64,000 nucleotides of DNA from Nocardia xishanensis NBRC 101358. GTDB lineage: Bacteria > Actinomycetota > Actinomycetes > Mycobacteriales > Mycobacteriaceae. A program made the position numbers and the translations under genes. Shown here piece by piece: positions 24,618 to 32,547 of this stretch (position 1 is its first letter; every line of letters starts with the position of its first letter). The stretch is from NCBI RefSeq assembly GCF_001613365.1, contig NZ_BDCF01000002.1, positions 62,001 through 126,000 on the forward strand. Reading direction: 5' to 3'. The notes below the pieces were generated by a model. The model was not told where the DNA came from and did not search any database. It worked only from the letters and a program-made list of their open reading frames with translations.

Positions 24618-25586
24618 TCATGGCACCAGCACGAGACGGCCGCGCAACTTCCCCTCGGCCATCCGGTGGTGCGCCTTCACGGCGTCGGCCAGCGGGAATG
24701 TCTCGGCCACGCGGACAGTCAATCGCCGGTTCTCCGCCAGTGCGGCGATCCGGGCGAGCGCGGCTCCGTCGGCGGCGATCCACTGCTCGCGGACGGTGAT
24801 GCCGCGCAAGGGAGTGGGTGCGGCGCCTGCGATCACCGAGACGAAGCCGCCGCGATTCCGTACCGCCCCGAGGGCGGGCAGGCCGAGCACTGCCGTGTCC
24901 ACCGCGGCGTCGACACCGCCCGGGACCAGTCGTCGCACGGCGTCGGCGAGGTCGTCGGTGCGCGGGACGAACCACTCGGCTCCCACGCCACGGAGGAATT
25001 CCTCGTCGGCCGCGTCCGCGTTCGCGACGACCTGCCACCCGCGTTGCGCGGCAAGTTCGACGGCGAAACCACCCACCGCGCCCGCCGCGCCGGTGACGAG
25101 CAGGGTGCCGCCCGGCGGCAGGTCGAGCAGATCCAAGGCTTGCGCGGCGGTGAGCCCGTTCAACGGCAGGGTCGCCGCTTCCACCGCCGACAGCCCGCGC
25201 GGCGCGGGCGCGAGCGCCGCCGCGTCGAGCACGAGGTAGTCGGCATAGGCGCCGAGGGAGAGGTCGAGCCGGTCGCGCAGGCCGATGACCCGATCGCCGA
25301 CGGCGAACTCGATGACACCCGCGCCGGCGCTCTCGACTCGCCCCGCGACATCCCAGCCGATCCCGGTCACGGGACGTGGCGACATGAGTCCGGCTTCGAC
25401 GAGCATTCCGGTCCGCGTCGCGACATCGACCGGGTTGACCGCGGCGGCCTCGACCCGCACCAGCACCTGACCCTCGCCCGGTGCCGGCATCGGGACCTCC
25501 GTCAAGGTCAACGCCTCCGGTCCGCCTGGTGTCCGCACCACCACGGCGCGCATCGTGGGGACTTTCTCGTTCTGCAAGCTCGTCAT
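24618..25586 (-). CDS. NAD(P)H-quinone-oxidoreductase-like MDR family enzyme
   Basis: 322 residues from ATG 25586; ATG 25553 (MRAVVVRTPGGPEALTL) is an alternative. Medium-chain dehydrogenase of the zinc-free quinone oxidoreductase type: RVEAAAVNPVDVATRTGML, GWDVAGRVESAG, nucleotide-binding LLVTGAAGAVGGFAVELA, and the QOR-like AETFPLADAVKAHHRMAEGK near the end. No structural or catalytic Cys cluster of zinc alcohol dehydrogenases. Divergent from an HxlR regulator, an arrangement typical of quinone- or aldehyde-responsive detoxification pairs. Confidence 0.85.
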   Translation of the reverse strand: MTSLQNEKVPTMRAVVVRTPGGPEALTLTEVPMPAPGEGQVLVRVEAAAVNPVDVATRTGMLVEAGLMSPRPVTGIGWDVAGRVESAGAGVIEFAVGDRVIGLRDRLDLSLGAYADYLVLDAAALAPAPRGLSAVEAATLPLNGLTAAQALDLLDLPPGGTLLVTGAAGAVGGFAVELAAQRGWQVVANADAADEEFLRGVGAEWFVPRTDDLADAVRRLVPGGVDAAVDTAVLGLPALGAVRNRGGFVSVIAGAAPTPLRGITVREQWIAADGAALARIAALAENRRLTVRVAETFPLADAVKAHHRMAEGKLRGRLVLVP

Positions 25587-25601
25587 GATGGCGATCGTAT
25601 G

Positions 25602-25642
25602 GAGAGCTACTCTCTGCTGGGAAGAACGCACTTCGAAGTGCG
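25602..25642. promoter_or_regulatory. Two palindromes in the HxlR/oxidoreductase divergent promoter
   Basis: GAGAG-CTA-CTCTC (25602-25614) and the perfect 16-bp palindrome CGCACTTCGAAGTGCG (25627-25642) lie in the 77-bp gap between the divergent start codons. HxlR dimers bind palindromes in such promoters, so these are operator candidates. Confidence 0.55.
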
Positions 25643-25663
25643 GTAGGCACGCGAAGGAGAGTT

Positions 25664-26047
25664 GTGCGGACACAGGACCAGGCGCGCGCCGCCTACGACG
25701 CCTATCTCGCGGGGTGCCCCGCGCGGCAGCTGCTCGACCGGATCAGCGACAAGTGGGTGAGTCTGCTGATCAACGCGCTGGCCGAGGGCCCACAGCGCTA
25801 CAGCGATCTGTCGCGCACGCTGGTGAGCGTCAGCCAGAAGATGCTCACCCAGACGCTGCGCAATCTGGAGCGCGACGGTCTGCTCACCCGCACCATCACC
25901 CCCTCGGTGCCGGTGCGCGTCGATTACGCGCTGACCCCGCTCGGGGAGAGCCTGGTGCCGCTGATGCGGGAGATCAAAGCGTGGGCGGAAGCGCACATGG
26001 ACGCGGTGACGGAGGCGCGCGCGGCATACGACACCGCGACCGCCTAG
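25664..26047 (+). CDS. HxlR-family winged-helix regulator
   Basis: 127 residues from GTG 25664, with GAAGGAGAG upstream. Characteristic HxlR features: CPARQLLDRISDKWVSLLIN, RYSDLSRTLVSVSQKMLTQT (recognition helix), LRNLERDGLLTR and YALTPLGESL. Several HxlR proteins (YodB, HypR) sense quinones, diamide or aldehydes via a Cys; the only N-terminal Cys here is in AGCPARQ, next to the usual sensing position. Likely controls the divergent oxidoreductase. Confidence 0.88.
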   Translation: MRTQDQARAAYDAYLAGCPARQLLDRISDKWVSLLINALAEGPQRYSDLSRTLVSVSQKMLTQTLRNLERDGLLTRTITPSVPVRVDYALTPLGESLVPLMREIKAWAEAHMDAVTEARAAYDTATA

Positions 26048-26099
26048 CAAGCAGGACCGGCAGCGGTTTCGCGGGCAGGCGCGCGGGTACGCGACGGCT

Positions 26100-26942
26100 G
26101 TGACCGCAACGAATTCGGCTGCCAAGGGCTCCGCCGATCACCGCAGGGTGCTGGTCGTCGTATCCGCCGCCGATCGAATCCCATTGCGCGAGGGCGGCAG
26201 CGAACCGACCGGCACCTACCTCGGTGAACTCGTCGAACCGACCGACGCCATGCTCGCCGCCGGCTTCGAGCTCTCGTTCGCCACACCGGGTGGCAAGATC
26301 CCGACGATCGACGGCACTTCGTGCAGCCTGATGTACTTCGGCATGTCCCGGCGCACCCGCGACGCGGCCATGACCAGCTATACCCGGCTGCTCGAACTCG
26401 GCCTCGCCAAGCCCGCCGACTTGGCCGATCTGGCGGCCTCGCCGCGCGAACCAGCCGCCTTCGACGCGGTGTTCGTCCCCGGTGGCCACGCGCCGCTGGT
26501 CGACCTGCTGTATCGCGACGCGTTCGCCGACGATTCCCGCAACGAGGACTTCGGCGCGCTGCTGAACTACTTCCACGAGCACAACCGCCCGACCGCGCTG
26601 ATCTGCCACGCCCCGGCCGCGCTCGCCGCCGCGCCGAAGGTGGACGGACGCTGGATCTACCAGGGTTACCGAATGACCTGCTTCAAGACCGCCGTCGACA
26701 CGATGCTCAGCACCGTCCCGGTGGCGCGCCGCTTCCGCGGTCATCTCACCGTCGATCCGACGGAGCTGCTGCGTGAGTGCGGCGCGCGCGTCGAGCAGAC
26801 CCGGCTGCCGATGGGCAGCAAGATCGTGGACGACCGCGAGCTGCTGACGGGGCAGGATCCTTACTCCGCCAAGGCGTTGGGAGCCGCCTTCGTGGCGAAG
26901 GTCCGTGCGAGCGCGCCGGTGACGACGGGGCAGCCCGCCTGA
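26100..26942 (+). CDS. DJ-1/PfpI superfamily protein, Hsp31-like class I glutamine amidotransferase fold
   Basis: 280 residues from GTG 26100. The nucleophile elbow LICHAPAALA has the conserved Cys, with upstream Glu/GGHAP in FVPGGHAPLVDLLY that helps form the oxyanion site. The insertion around residues 80-120 is the extra Hsp31 (HchA)-type lobe. Members act as chaperones or methylglyoxal/glyoxalase III enzymes; which applies here is not decided by sequence. Sits 52 bp downstream of the HxlR gene on the same strand, consistent with an electrophile-stress locus. Confidence 0.8.
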   Translation: MTATNSAAKGSADHRRVLVVVSAADRIPLREGGSEPTGTYLGELVEPTDAMLAAGFELSFATPGGKIPTIDGTSCSLMYFGMSRRTRDAAMTSYTRLLELGLAKPADLADLAASPREPAAFDAVFVPGGHAPLVDLLYRDAFADDSRNEDFGALLNYFHEHNRPTALICHAPAALAAAPKVDGRWIYQGYRMTCFKTAVDTMLSTVPVARRFRGHLTVDPTELLRECGARVEQTRLPMGSKIVDDRELLTGQDPYSAKALGAAFVAKVRASAPVTTGQPA

Positions 26943-27166
26943 TCCAGCGGACGCCGTCGATCTCAGCGGATGCGGCGATGAGTTGTGCAGCAGCACAGCA
27001 TGTTTCGACCTTCAGCCGCGTGACGTGCGGGTTCCGATCGCGAAGCCCTGCCCTACGAGGCTTTTTTCGATCACAACGACGCGAACAGTGGTTCGCGGTA
27101 AAAGAAACCGGACGCCACGTCGAAACAAGAAATCACGGTTTGATCACGAGCCGCCGTGGGTAATAC

Positions 27167-27397
27167 GTGAATATGACCCCACGGAACGACCGAGCCGGCC
27201 GAATCATCGGCATCGAGCGCGGTACGGCCGTGCTGTGCGCTGTTATCGCCACGGCTCTGGCCTGCGGCGTAGCACTATTGACCACCTCGCTGACCTGGAC
27301 ACTCGCGGCGGCAGCCGCGGTGTGCGCGGGTATGGCGATCAGTTTGCCGACGATTTCTCAGAAACCGGCACCGCCGCGCGCTATTCGTGATATGTGA
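27167..27397 (+). CDS. Small two-helix membrane protein
   Basis: 76 residues from GTG 27167 (ATG 27173 also in frame). Two hydrophobic helices, TAVLCAVIATALACGVALL and WTLAAAAAVCAGMAISLP, flanked by an Arg-rich N-terminus and a Pro/Arg-rich tail that should stay in the cytoplasm. No family recognised. Preceded by an AT-richer 220-bp region with AATCACGG and no Shine-Dalgarno; could be leaderless. Confidence 0.5.
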   Translation: MNMTPRNDRAGRIIGIERGTAVLCAVIATALACGVALLTTSLTWTLAAAAAVCAGMAISLPTISQKPAPPRAIRDM

Positions 27398-27434
27398 CAG
27401 CGATTGGGCGCATTCCCGTCATCAATTCGCAAAA

Positions 27435-27470
27435 CAACTTCATGTCATTCGACAACTTCATGACATTCGA
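27435..27470. repeat. 18-bp tandem repeat at the monooxygenase 3' end
   Basis: CAACTTCATGTCATTCGA (27435-27452) is followed at once by CAACTTCATGACATTCGA (27453-27470), one mismatch. The minus-strand stop codon of the FAD monooxygenase lies in the second copy. Probably a recent slippage duplication. Confidence 0.7.
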
Positions 27471-29038
27471 CGCGGCGCGGTGCGGTGGTCCGACGACTCG
27501 CCGAACCACCGCCGCACGGACGCACGAAGCGCATCCAGTTCCGCTGCGGTAGGCGCCGGTGACGAGGACGCCCAAGCGATGTAGCTGTCGGGCCGCAACA
27601 GTACCGCGGTCGCTTCGGTCGATTCCGTTGCGGCGGTGATGATTTCGACGCGGTCATCGGCGCGGGTCGCAGCGAGGCTTTTCGCGGCGGAAGCGTCCTT
27701 CGTGAAGTCGAGCAGCAGGGGGCGGGCGGATCTGGCCAGTTCGGCGAGGCGGACGGTTCTCGCGGCGGTGCGCACCGCCAAGTCGGGAGCGAAGCGGCCG
27801 ACCAGTGGATGTGCGTCGGGGACGGCCATGTCGTAGCGGACGTCCGCGCCCGCGACGAGATCCGCGAGCCGCTGCACGGTGTCGCGGTCGCGCAGCAGTT
27901 CGGTGAACAGGTCGCGTAGTCCGCCGACATCGGGGCCCGGAGCTATGAGCGCCGTTTGTGCCTGCGCGTTCATGATCATGCGGCGGGCGGCGTGCCTGCG
28001 TTCGGTCTCGTAGCTGTCCAGCAGTCCGGGCGGGGCGTGGCCGGCGATCTCGGCGGCGAGCTTCCAGCCGAGGTTGACCGCGTCCTGGAGGCCGAGATTG
28101 AGGCCGGGACCACCGCCCGACGCGTAGACGTGGGCGGCGTCACCGATCAGAAACACCCTGCCGTCCCTGAATCGCGCTGCCACCCTGGTGTTTCCGCCGA
28201 ACAGGCGGCGCAGTACATGCGGGCCGGCGCCCTCCGGCGCGGTCAGCGGCAGATCGGCGCCGAGCACGCGGCGGATACTGGCCCGCATTTCGTCGAGCGT
28301 CATCGGCGCGTCGGTGCGCGGCTGGTCCCACTCCGTGGTGCTGACCAGCGGCGGATGGCCGGGCAGTGGCGCGTAGGAGAATCCGCCGCGCTCGGTGCGA
28401 TTCGGCGCGAAGGGCCGGACGTGACCGTAGCCGGGAACATGCAGCGCGCCGGTGCCGGGATCGATCGACGTCGCCGGAAGGGTGACGTGCGCGGATCGCG
28501 TCGTGGTCCGATCGTAGGTGACACCGGGAAATTCGATGCCGGACAGCTTGCGCGTGACGCTGTGCGCACCGTCCGCGCCGACGAGGTAGCGGGCCCGCAA
28601 CCGATAGGTTCCATCCTGGCCCGCGACATCGACGCCGACCTCGTCGTCTTGCCGCACACCGAGAACTTCGTGGCCCCAGCGGATTTCGGCGCCCAACTCG
28701 GCGGCTCGCTCGGCCAGCACGTCGACGAGGCGACGCTGCGGCACGGGCAGGGCGTAGATCGGGCTCTCGTCGAGCAGGGTCAGGTCCAGATCCATGGCCG
28801 CGAACATGAAGTACGCCGAGTTCGGCTGCGGTGGAACCGAACCGCCACCGAGGCGCTCGAAAAGGCCGCGGCGGTCGACCATCCGCACGACTTGGCCGAG
28901 CAACCCGTTCGCTTTCGGCTCGGCGCTCGGTTCCGGCAGCCGCTCGAGCACGATCGGCCGGACACCGGCCAGGCTCAGTTCGCAGGCCAGCATCAGCCCG
29001 GCCGGGCCGCCGCCGACAATGACGACATCGGTGTTCAT
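27458..29038 (-). CDS. Class A FAD-dependent aromatic monooxygenase
   Basis: 526 residues. Three flavoprotein hydroxylase motifs are present: GXGXXG as VVIVGGGPAGLMLACEL (5-21), the DG motif VGADGAHSVTRKLSG (about 155) and the GD motif LIGDAAHVYASGGGPGLNLG (about 290). The C-terminal 130 residues resemble the thioredoxin-like third domain of phenol hydroxylase-type enzymes and tetracycline/rifampicin monooxygenases. It may hydroxylate an aromatic antibiotic or phenolic compound. Downstream of a TetR gene with a 40-bp gap, so probably one operon. It has no clear similarity in the substrate region to known Rox enzymes. Confidence 0.85.
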   Translation of the reverse strand: MNTDVVIVGGGPAGLMLACELSLAGVRPIVLERLPEPSAEPKANGLLGQVVRMVDRRGLFERLGGGSVPPQPNSAYFMFAAMDLDLTLLDESPIYALPVPQRRLVDVLAERAAELGAEIRWGHEVLGVRQDDEVGVDVAGQDGTYRLRARYLVGADGAHSVTRKLSGIEFPGVTYDRTTTRSAHVTLPATSIDPGTGALHVPGYGHVRPFAPNRTERGGFSYAPLPGHPPLVSTTEWDQPRTDAPMTLDEMRASIRRVLGADLPLTAPEGAGPHVLRRLFGGNTRVAARFRDGRVFLIGDAAHVYASGGGPGLNLGLQDAVNLGWKLAAEIAGHAPPGLLDSYETERRHAARRMIMNAQAQTALIAPGPDVGGLRDLFTELLRDRDTVQRLADLVAGADVRYDMAVPDAHPLVGRFAPDLAVRTAARTVRLAELARSARPLLLDFTKDASAAKSLAATRADDRVEIITAATESTEATAVLLRPDSYIAWASSSPAPTAAELDALRASVRRWFGESSDHRTAPRRMS

Positions 29039-29078
29039 CGGATCTACTCCTCAGCTGAGAACGAATCGTTCGAAGGCG

Positions 29079-29699
29079 TCAGGGCACAGGGAGTCCGGCG
29101 CGGATTCGGTCGAACACCTCGCGCAGCACCCGCGCGAGGGGAAGCGGTTCGTCGGCGCGCAAACAGTGCTCGACGGCCGCCGCGGTGCCCGCGCCGATCA
29201 CCGCGGCGACCAGTTGCGGGTACACGTCGCGCGTGGCGTCGGTGCTGGTGCGCTCGGCGATCGCCGCCGCCAGCGCGTTCTGCGCGGCCGCGTTGGCCTT
29301 GACCACTTCACCTTGCAATGCGGGCTCGGCCAGCATCAGCCGCAACGCGTCACGCCACCGCCGGTCGTCTTCCGAGTCGGCGCCGGAGCGCTCGCCTCCC
29401 GCGAACTGGGCCAGCACCGCGTCGGCGATCGAATCCCACAGCGGCTCGTCAGTCGGTCGCGTCCTGAGCTCGTCGGCGATGCGCATCGACCGCTCGACAT
29501 GACTGGCGGCGATCGCTTCGGCCTTGTTGGCGAAGTAGTTGCGAAACGTGCGCACGGAAACATTCGCTTCCGCCGCGATGGCCTCGACGGTGACGTTGTC
29601 CCAGCCGCGCTCGATCGACAGCCGAATCGCCGCCCGGCTCAGCGCGAGTCGCGTCTCGCGCTTCTTGCGTTCCCGGAGACCCGGAGCTTCGACCGCCAT
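29079..29699 (-). CDS. TetR/AcrR-family regulator of the monooxygenase operon
   Basis: 206 residues from ATG 29699. N-terminal HTH: RLALSRAAIRLSIERGWDNV, TVEAIAAEANVSVRTFRNYF, followed by a helical ligand-binding domain. Lies directly before the FAD monooxygenase gene, so it likely represses its own operon; a TTGCA/TGCAA dyad 21 bp before the start could be its operator. Confidence 0.88.
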   Translation of the reverse strand: MAVEAPGLRERKKRETRLALSRAAIRLSIERGWDNVTVEAIAAEANVSVRTFRNYFANKAEAIAASHVERSMRIADELRTRPTDEPLWDSIADAVLAQFAGGERSGADSEDDRRWRDALRLMLAEPALQGEVVKANAAAQNALAAAIAERTSTDATRDVYPQLVAAVIGAGTAAAVEHCLRADEPLPLARVLREVFDRIRAGLPVP

Positions 29700-29719
29700 G
29701 TCAGCCACGGTAGCAATAA

Positions 29720-29734
29720 TTGCAGATTGTGCAA
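29720..29734 (-). promoter_or_regulatory. TTGCA-N5-TGCAA dyad, candidate TetR operator
   Basis: TTGCA (29720-29724), GATTG, TGCAA (29730-29734) lies 21 bp upstream of the TetR start codon in an AT-rich patch (29711-29740) that also repeats GCAA/TTGC. Confidence 0.45.
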
Positions 29735-29835
29735 GTTTGCGCTTTGGGCAAGATTTGTTGCCGCAAGAGTGCGGAGAATCCCCGAACGGCCTGGGCCGTC
29801 GAGACAACTCATACCCCGGCTGATTGGATCGACGC

Positions 29836-30267
29836 GTGACAATCGAGGGTTTTCAGTTGATCGCGCAGCGGCCGATGCTCGAGGCGATGCCCGCGTGGGC
29901 GCCGCATTTTCCCCAGTTCGACCTCGTGTTCGGATACTCCGACCTGGGCCACGCGTTTCTGGTGAACAGCCAGTCGGGAGAGTGCTCGGTGCTGCATCCG
30001 TACCGCGCCGCCGCGAAGGGGTACGGCGCGTTCGCCGATCCGGCCGATTTCGCCGACCAAGTGCTGCGCGAGCCGGGGTTCACCGCGGTCGTGCTGCGCA
30101 ACGAGCACGTCGCTCGGATCCGCGACCGGCTCGGGCCGCTCGATCCTGAGCAGGTGTACATCGCGACGCCGTATCCGTTCCTCGGCGGCAGCGAGGAGCC
30201 CGAGACGTACGACACGGGCGAACTGTGGACGTTTCTGGAGCTCGTCGCACAGGCGCAGCAACTTTAG
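29836..30267 (+). CDS. T6SS immunity protein Tdi1-like (DUF1851 family)
   Basis: 143 residues from GTG 29836. Features of the Tdi1/DUF1851 immunity fold: FDLVFGYSDLGHAFLVNSQS, the middle ECSVLHPYRAAAKGYGAFAD, EQVYIATPYPFLGGSEEPET and the C-terminal DTGELWTFLELV. In type VI secretion loci the family neutralises a cognate (often GAD-like domain) DNase toxin. No T6SS genes or toxin lie nearby, so it may be an orphan immunity protein or a borrowed domain with a new role. Confidence 0.65.
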   Translation: MTIEGFQLIAQRPMLEAMPAWAPHFPQFDLVFGYSDLGHAFLVNSQSGECSVLHPYRAAAKGYGAFADPADFADQVLREPGFTAVVLRNEHVARIRDRLGPLDPEQVYIATPYPFLGGSEEPETYDTGELWTFLELVAQAQQL

Positions 30268-30316
30268 TTGCGGGTCCCATTCCGACCGGTTCGTAGACGT
30301 GTCATGATGGGAACAT

Positions 30317-30688
30317 GTGTTCGAATTGCGGCGCGGCCGGGTCGGGTGGTCGACGGTGAGCGAGGATGCCTTTTCGGCGGTCCGGCGCCTGCCGCGGCCA
30401 CGCCCGGTGCTGGTCGATCCCAAGCGGATCTGGCTGCTGCCGAACCGGCCGGGACCCCAGCGGCCGTCGCTGGGCGTCGCGTCGAACAGCCTGGATCCTC
30501 GATTCCAGGAACCCTGGGTGCAGGCGACCCAGTACGGCTGGGTCCGGCTGCACCTCGGGCATTACGTCGCGTGGTACGCCGAGGTCGCGGTCGACTACCG
30601 GACGCGTAACAAGCTCACTGAGACGACGCTGCGCCACTGGGTGCCGTGGGATGCGGTGCGATTGCCACCGGCGGGTAAGGGCTCCTGA
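30317..30688 (+). CDS. Hypothetical protein
   Basis: 123 residues from GTG 30317, 49 bp after the Tdi1-like gene and on the same strand. Trp/Tyr-rich beta-type segments (WVQATQYGWVRLHLGHYVAW, YAEVAVDYRTRNKL) with no membrane helix or signal. No family recognised. Composition and codon pattern match real genes, but no clear ribosome binding site is visible. Confidence 0.5.
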   Translation: MFELRRGRVGWSTVSEDAFSAVRRLPRPRPVLVDPKRIWLLPNRPGPQRPSLGVASNSLDPRFQEPWVQATQYGWVRLHLGHYVAWYAEVAVDYRTRNKLTETTLRHWVPWDAVRLPPAGKGS

Positions 30689-30906
30689 CATTCGGCTCGG
30701 CGAGCTCAGGGCTACGTCCCAGCATCCGCTGCGCGATCCGGGGCGGGCAGTTCGGTTCCCAGTCCGTCATGGCATGGTGAGCACGGTGGGGTCATGCGAC
30801 ATCCCGCCGCGAGAATTGCTGCGGCCCAGGGCTTTCTGTTGTGAACGGAGCCCAGCGCTCCGTACCCTCGTATCTCGGGGAAGTTCGAATCAGGCACGGG
30901 GTGCGG

Positions 30907-31170
30907 ATGATGGGCGCGCGATGGTTAGGGGCGTCGGCTGTTGTGGCGTGGGTTGGCGGGGGAATGCTGGAAGTGGCTTCTCTGTGGTCGTCGCAGCCTT
31001 GGCTGGTCTGGCCAGGATGGGTGCTGTTCGTGGTGGGGATGGTCGGAATGCTCGTGGCCGGGTCGCGTGGGGTGCGCAGGGCGCGGGCGGAGTCCGAACA
31101 GATAGTTGAACAACTGCGCGAGATGCGCGAGAAGAACGAGCGGATGTTCGACCAGCGCGATGGGCAGTGA
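30907..31170 (+). CDS. Small membrane protein with C-terminal amphipathic tail
   Basis: 87 residues from ATG 30907 (an in-frame GTG lies at 30901). Two helices, WLGASAVVAWVGGGMLEVAS and WPGWVLFVVGMVGMLVAGSR, then a charged helical tail (SEQIVEQLREMREKNERMFD). Followed by a strong terminator hairpin at 31241-31265, supporting a real monocistronic transcript. Function unknown. Confidence 0.5.
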   Translation: MMGARWLGASAVVAWVGGGMLEVASLWSSQPWLVWPGWVLFVVGMVGMLVAGSRGVRRARAESEQIVEQLREMREKNERMFDQRDGQ

Positions 31171-31240
31171 CGCGGTTCGATAACGTGGCGCTCATCGGTC
31201 GTAAGAATCGTTGTCGCGGCGCGGTGACCGGATTTCGACA

Positions 31241-31265
31241 CGGCCCCGCCGGTGCGGCGGGGCCG
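31241..31265 (+). terminator. Rho-independent-type hairpin
   Basis: CGGCCCCGCC (31241-31250) and GGCGGGGCCG (31256-31265) form a 10-bp perfect stem with a GGTGC loop, 71 bp after the small membrane gene. Confidence 0.7.
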
Positions 31266-31367
31266 CACGCGGGCATTGCGATCAGCGGCTGGGCGTGAGG
31301 TCGGTCTGACCGCCGGGGGTCAGATCGACTCGGCCGCCGCACACCAGGATGGGAGGAAGAACGCGGA

Positions 31368-31754
31368 ATGACCGATGTGGCGCAGAATAACTCGACGAGA
31401 ACCAGACGGTTCTTCGTGGCGTGGAGCACACTGGGCCTGCTCGGGGTACTGCCAGCGGGGTTTGCCTCACTAGTCGTGTGGATGGCGTCGGATCAGCCTA
31501 CGCACTGCGGTTTCGAACCCTCGTGCTCCGCAGACGGCATCCTGTCCGTTGCTCTCCTGCCGCTGTGCTGCGTGTGGGGGTTCTGGTTCATCGCGGGCGT
31601 GCTGGCATGGGTAGTCGGGCAGCGTGCTGCTACAACAAACAGTCGCTTCGGCTCGACAGCAGCTTTCATAAGCGGCGCAATCGTCTTCGGACTCGGCCTC
31701 TTCGTCACCGGCTGGACGCTTGTACACGGCATAGACGCCACCCACGGACCCTGA
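31368..31754 (+). CDS. Hypothetical membrane protein with three helices
   Basis: 128 residues from ATG 31368 with GGGAGGAAG upstream. Helices at about 15-38 (FFVAWSTLGLLGVLPAGFAS), 60-82 (ILSVALLPLCCVWGFWFIAG) and 97-120 (STAAFISGAIVFGLGLFVTG). Two Cys in the loop (HCGFEPSCSAD) could form a disulphide outside the membrane. No family recognised. Confidence 0.6.
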   Translation: MTDVAQNNSTRTRRFFVAWSTLGLLGVLPAGFASLVVWMASDQPTHCGFEPSCSADGILSVALLPLCCVWGFWFIAGVLAWVVGQRAATTNSRFGSTAAFISGAIVFGLGLFVTGWTLVHGIDATHGP

Positions 31755-31884
31755 CCGCGCGAGCGCGGATACGCGGTGTCACATAGACTTCCGGCCCCGA
31801 AACATCCGTCCTTGCCGAAGGATCGGGTGCACAAGGCCGAACCTCGGTTGCTGTTGCAGACGGGAATTCGAATGGTCTACCACA

Positions 31885-32070
31885 GTGCTCGTCGCCCGCA
31901 TGCCGCTGCTGCGCTATGCCGTCGTGCGCAATCCAGCACAGGCCCGCCGCATCCTGGTCTCGAATCAGGAGAACTATTGCAAGAGCGCCCAATACGACGT
32001 GATGGCGGTGACCTTCGGCCAGGGTCTGGTCACGACCGGGGAACCGATCAGGCGGGCGCTCGCGTTCACC
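31885..32070 (+). pseudogene. Cytochrome P450 N-terminal remnant
   Basis: Translation AQARRILVSNQENYCKSAQY, DVMAVTFGQGLVTTGEP matches the N-terminal stretch of bacterial P450s before helix C (typically NxxNYxK, then FGxGLxTxxG). The expected WRxxRR helix C, the oxygen-binding I helix, ExxR and haem Cys are all absent, and the sequence runs into unrelated residues after position 32050. It is a decayed fragment, convergent with the DUF2752 gene. Confidence 0.6.
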
Positions 32071-32124
32071 GGCGGCCCGGACGGGCCGGTCCCGATGACG
32101 GCGACGCCGCGCACCTGAGCGGGC

Positions 32125-32547
32125 TCAGACGCGCAGACCGGTGAAGGGCGCGATCGGGATATTGCGCAGCACCAGCCAGCCGAGCACCAGCGCGAGCACG
32201 ATGTGCGGCGCGTTCCGGTACTGATACCAGCGCACCGAATCACGGCCGCGGACGCGATCGCGCGTCCAGAAGACGAACGTGCCGACCAGCGCGATCAACG
32301 CGATCAGGCCGAGGGCGTTGTAGTGCAGGGCGGCGGGAAGGTCGCCGTGCAGCAGCGAATACAGCATGCGGGAGCTGCCGCAGCCGGGGCAGTTGATGCC
32401 GAGCAGCGCCTTCGACGGGCAGACCGGGATGACGCCGCCCGGCGTGGTGGGATCGGCCCACAGCACCGCGGCGCAGACCAGCGCGCCCGCGCCGGCGACC
32501 GCGACGGGCGCGGTCAACCGGTGCGGCATCGAGACGGACGTGCTCAC
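32125..32547 (-). CDS. DUF2752 membrane protein
   Basis: 140 residues from GTG 32547, which overlaps the preceding stop as GTGA. The family hallmark CPSKALLGINCPGCGSSRML precedes the second membrane segment; Cys and Gly positions match DUF2752. Three or four helices overall. It is translationally coupled to a dispanin/CD225 protein, a pairing common in actinomycetes. Function unknown. Confidence 0.82.
   Translation of the reverse strand: MSTSVSMPHRLTAPVAVAGAGALVCAAVLWADPTTPGGVIPVCPSKALLGINCPGCGSSRMLYSLLHGDLPAALHYNALGLIALIALVGTFVFWTRDRVRGRDSVRWYQYRNAPHIVLALVLGWLVLRNIPIAPFTGLRV

Noticed and set aside
27458..29038. Assignment of the FAD monooxygenase as the Nocardia rifampicin monooxygenase Rox
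   Set aside because: The substrate-side sequence is not similar to Rox as remembered and no rifamycin-associated element lies upstream; only the general class is supported.
28794..30149. Long plus-strand frame antisense to the TetR/monooxygenase genes
   Set aside because: It is the GC-rich shadow of well-supported minus-strand genes.
31490..31530. tRNA-like GGTTTCGAACCC T-loop motif
   Set aside because: No acceptor or anticodon stem can be folded around it, and it lies inside the membrane-protein reading frame.
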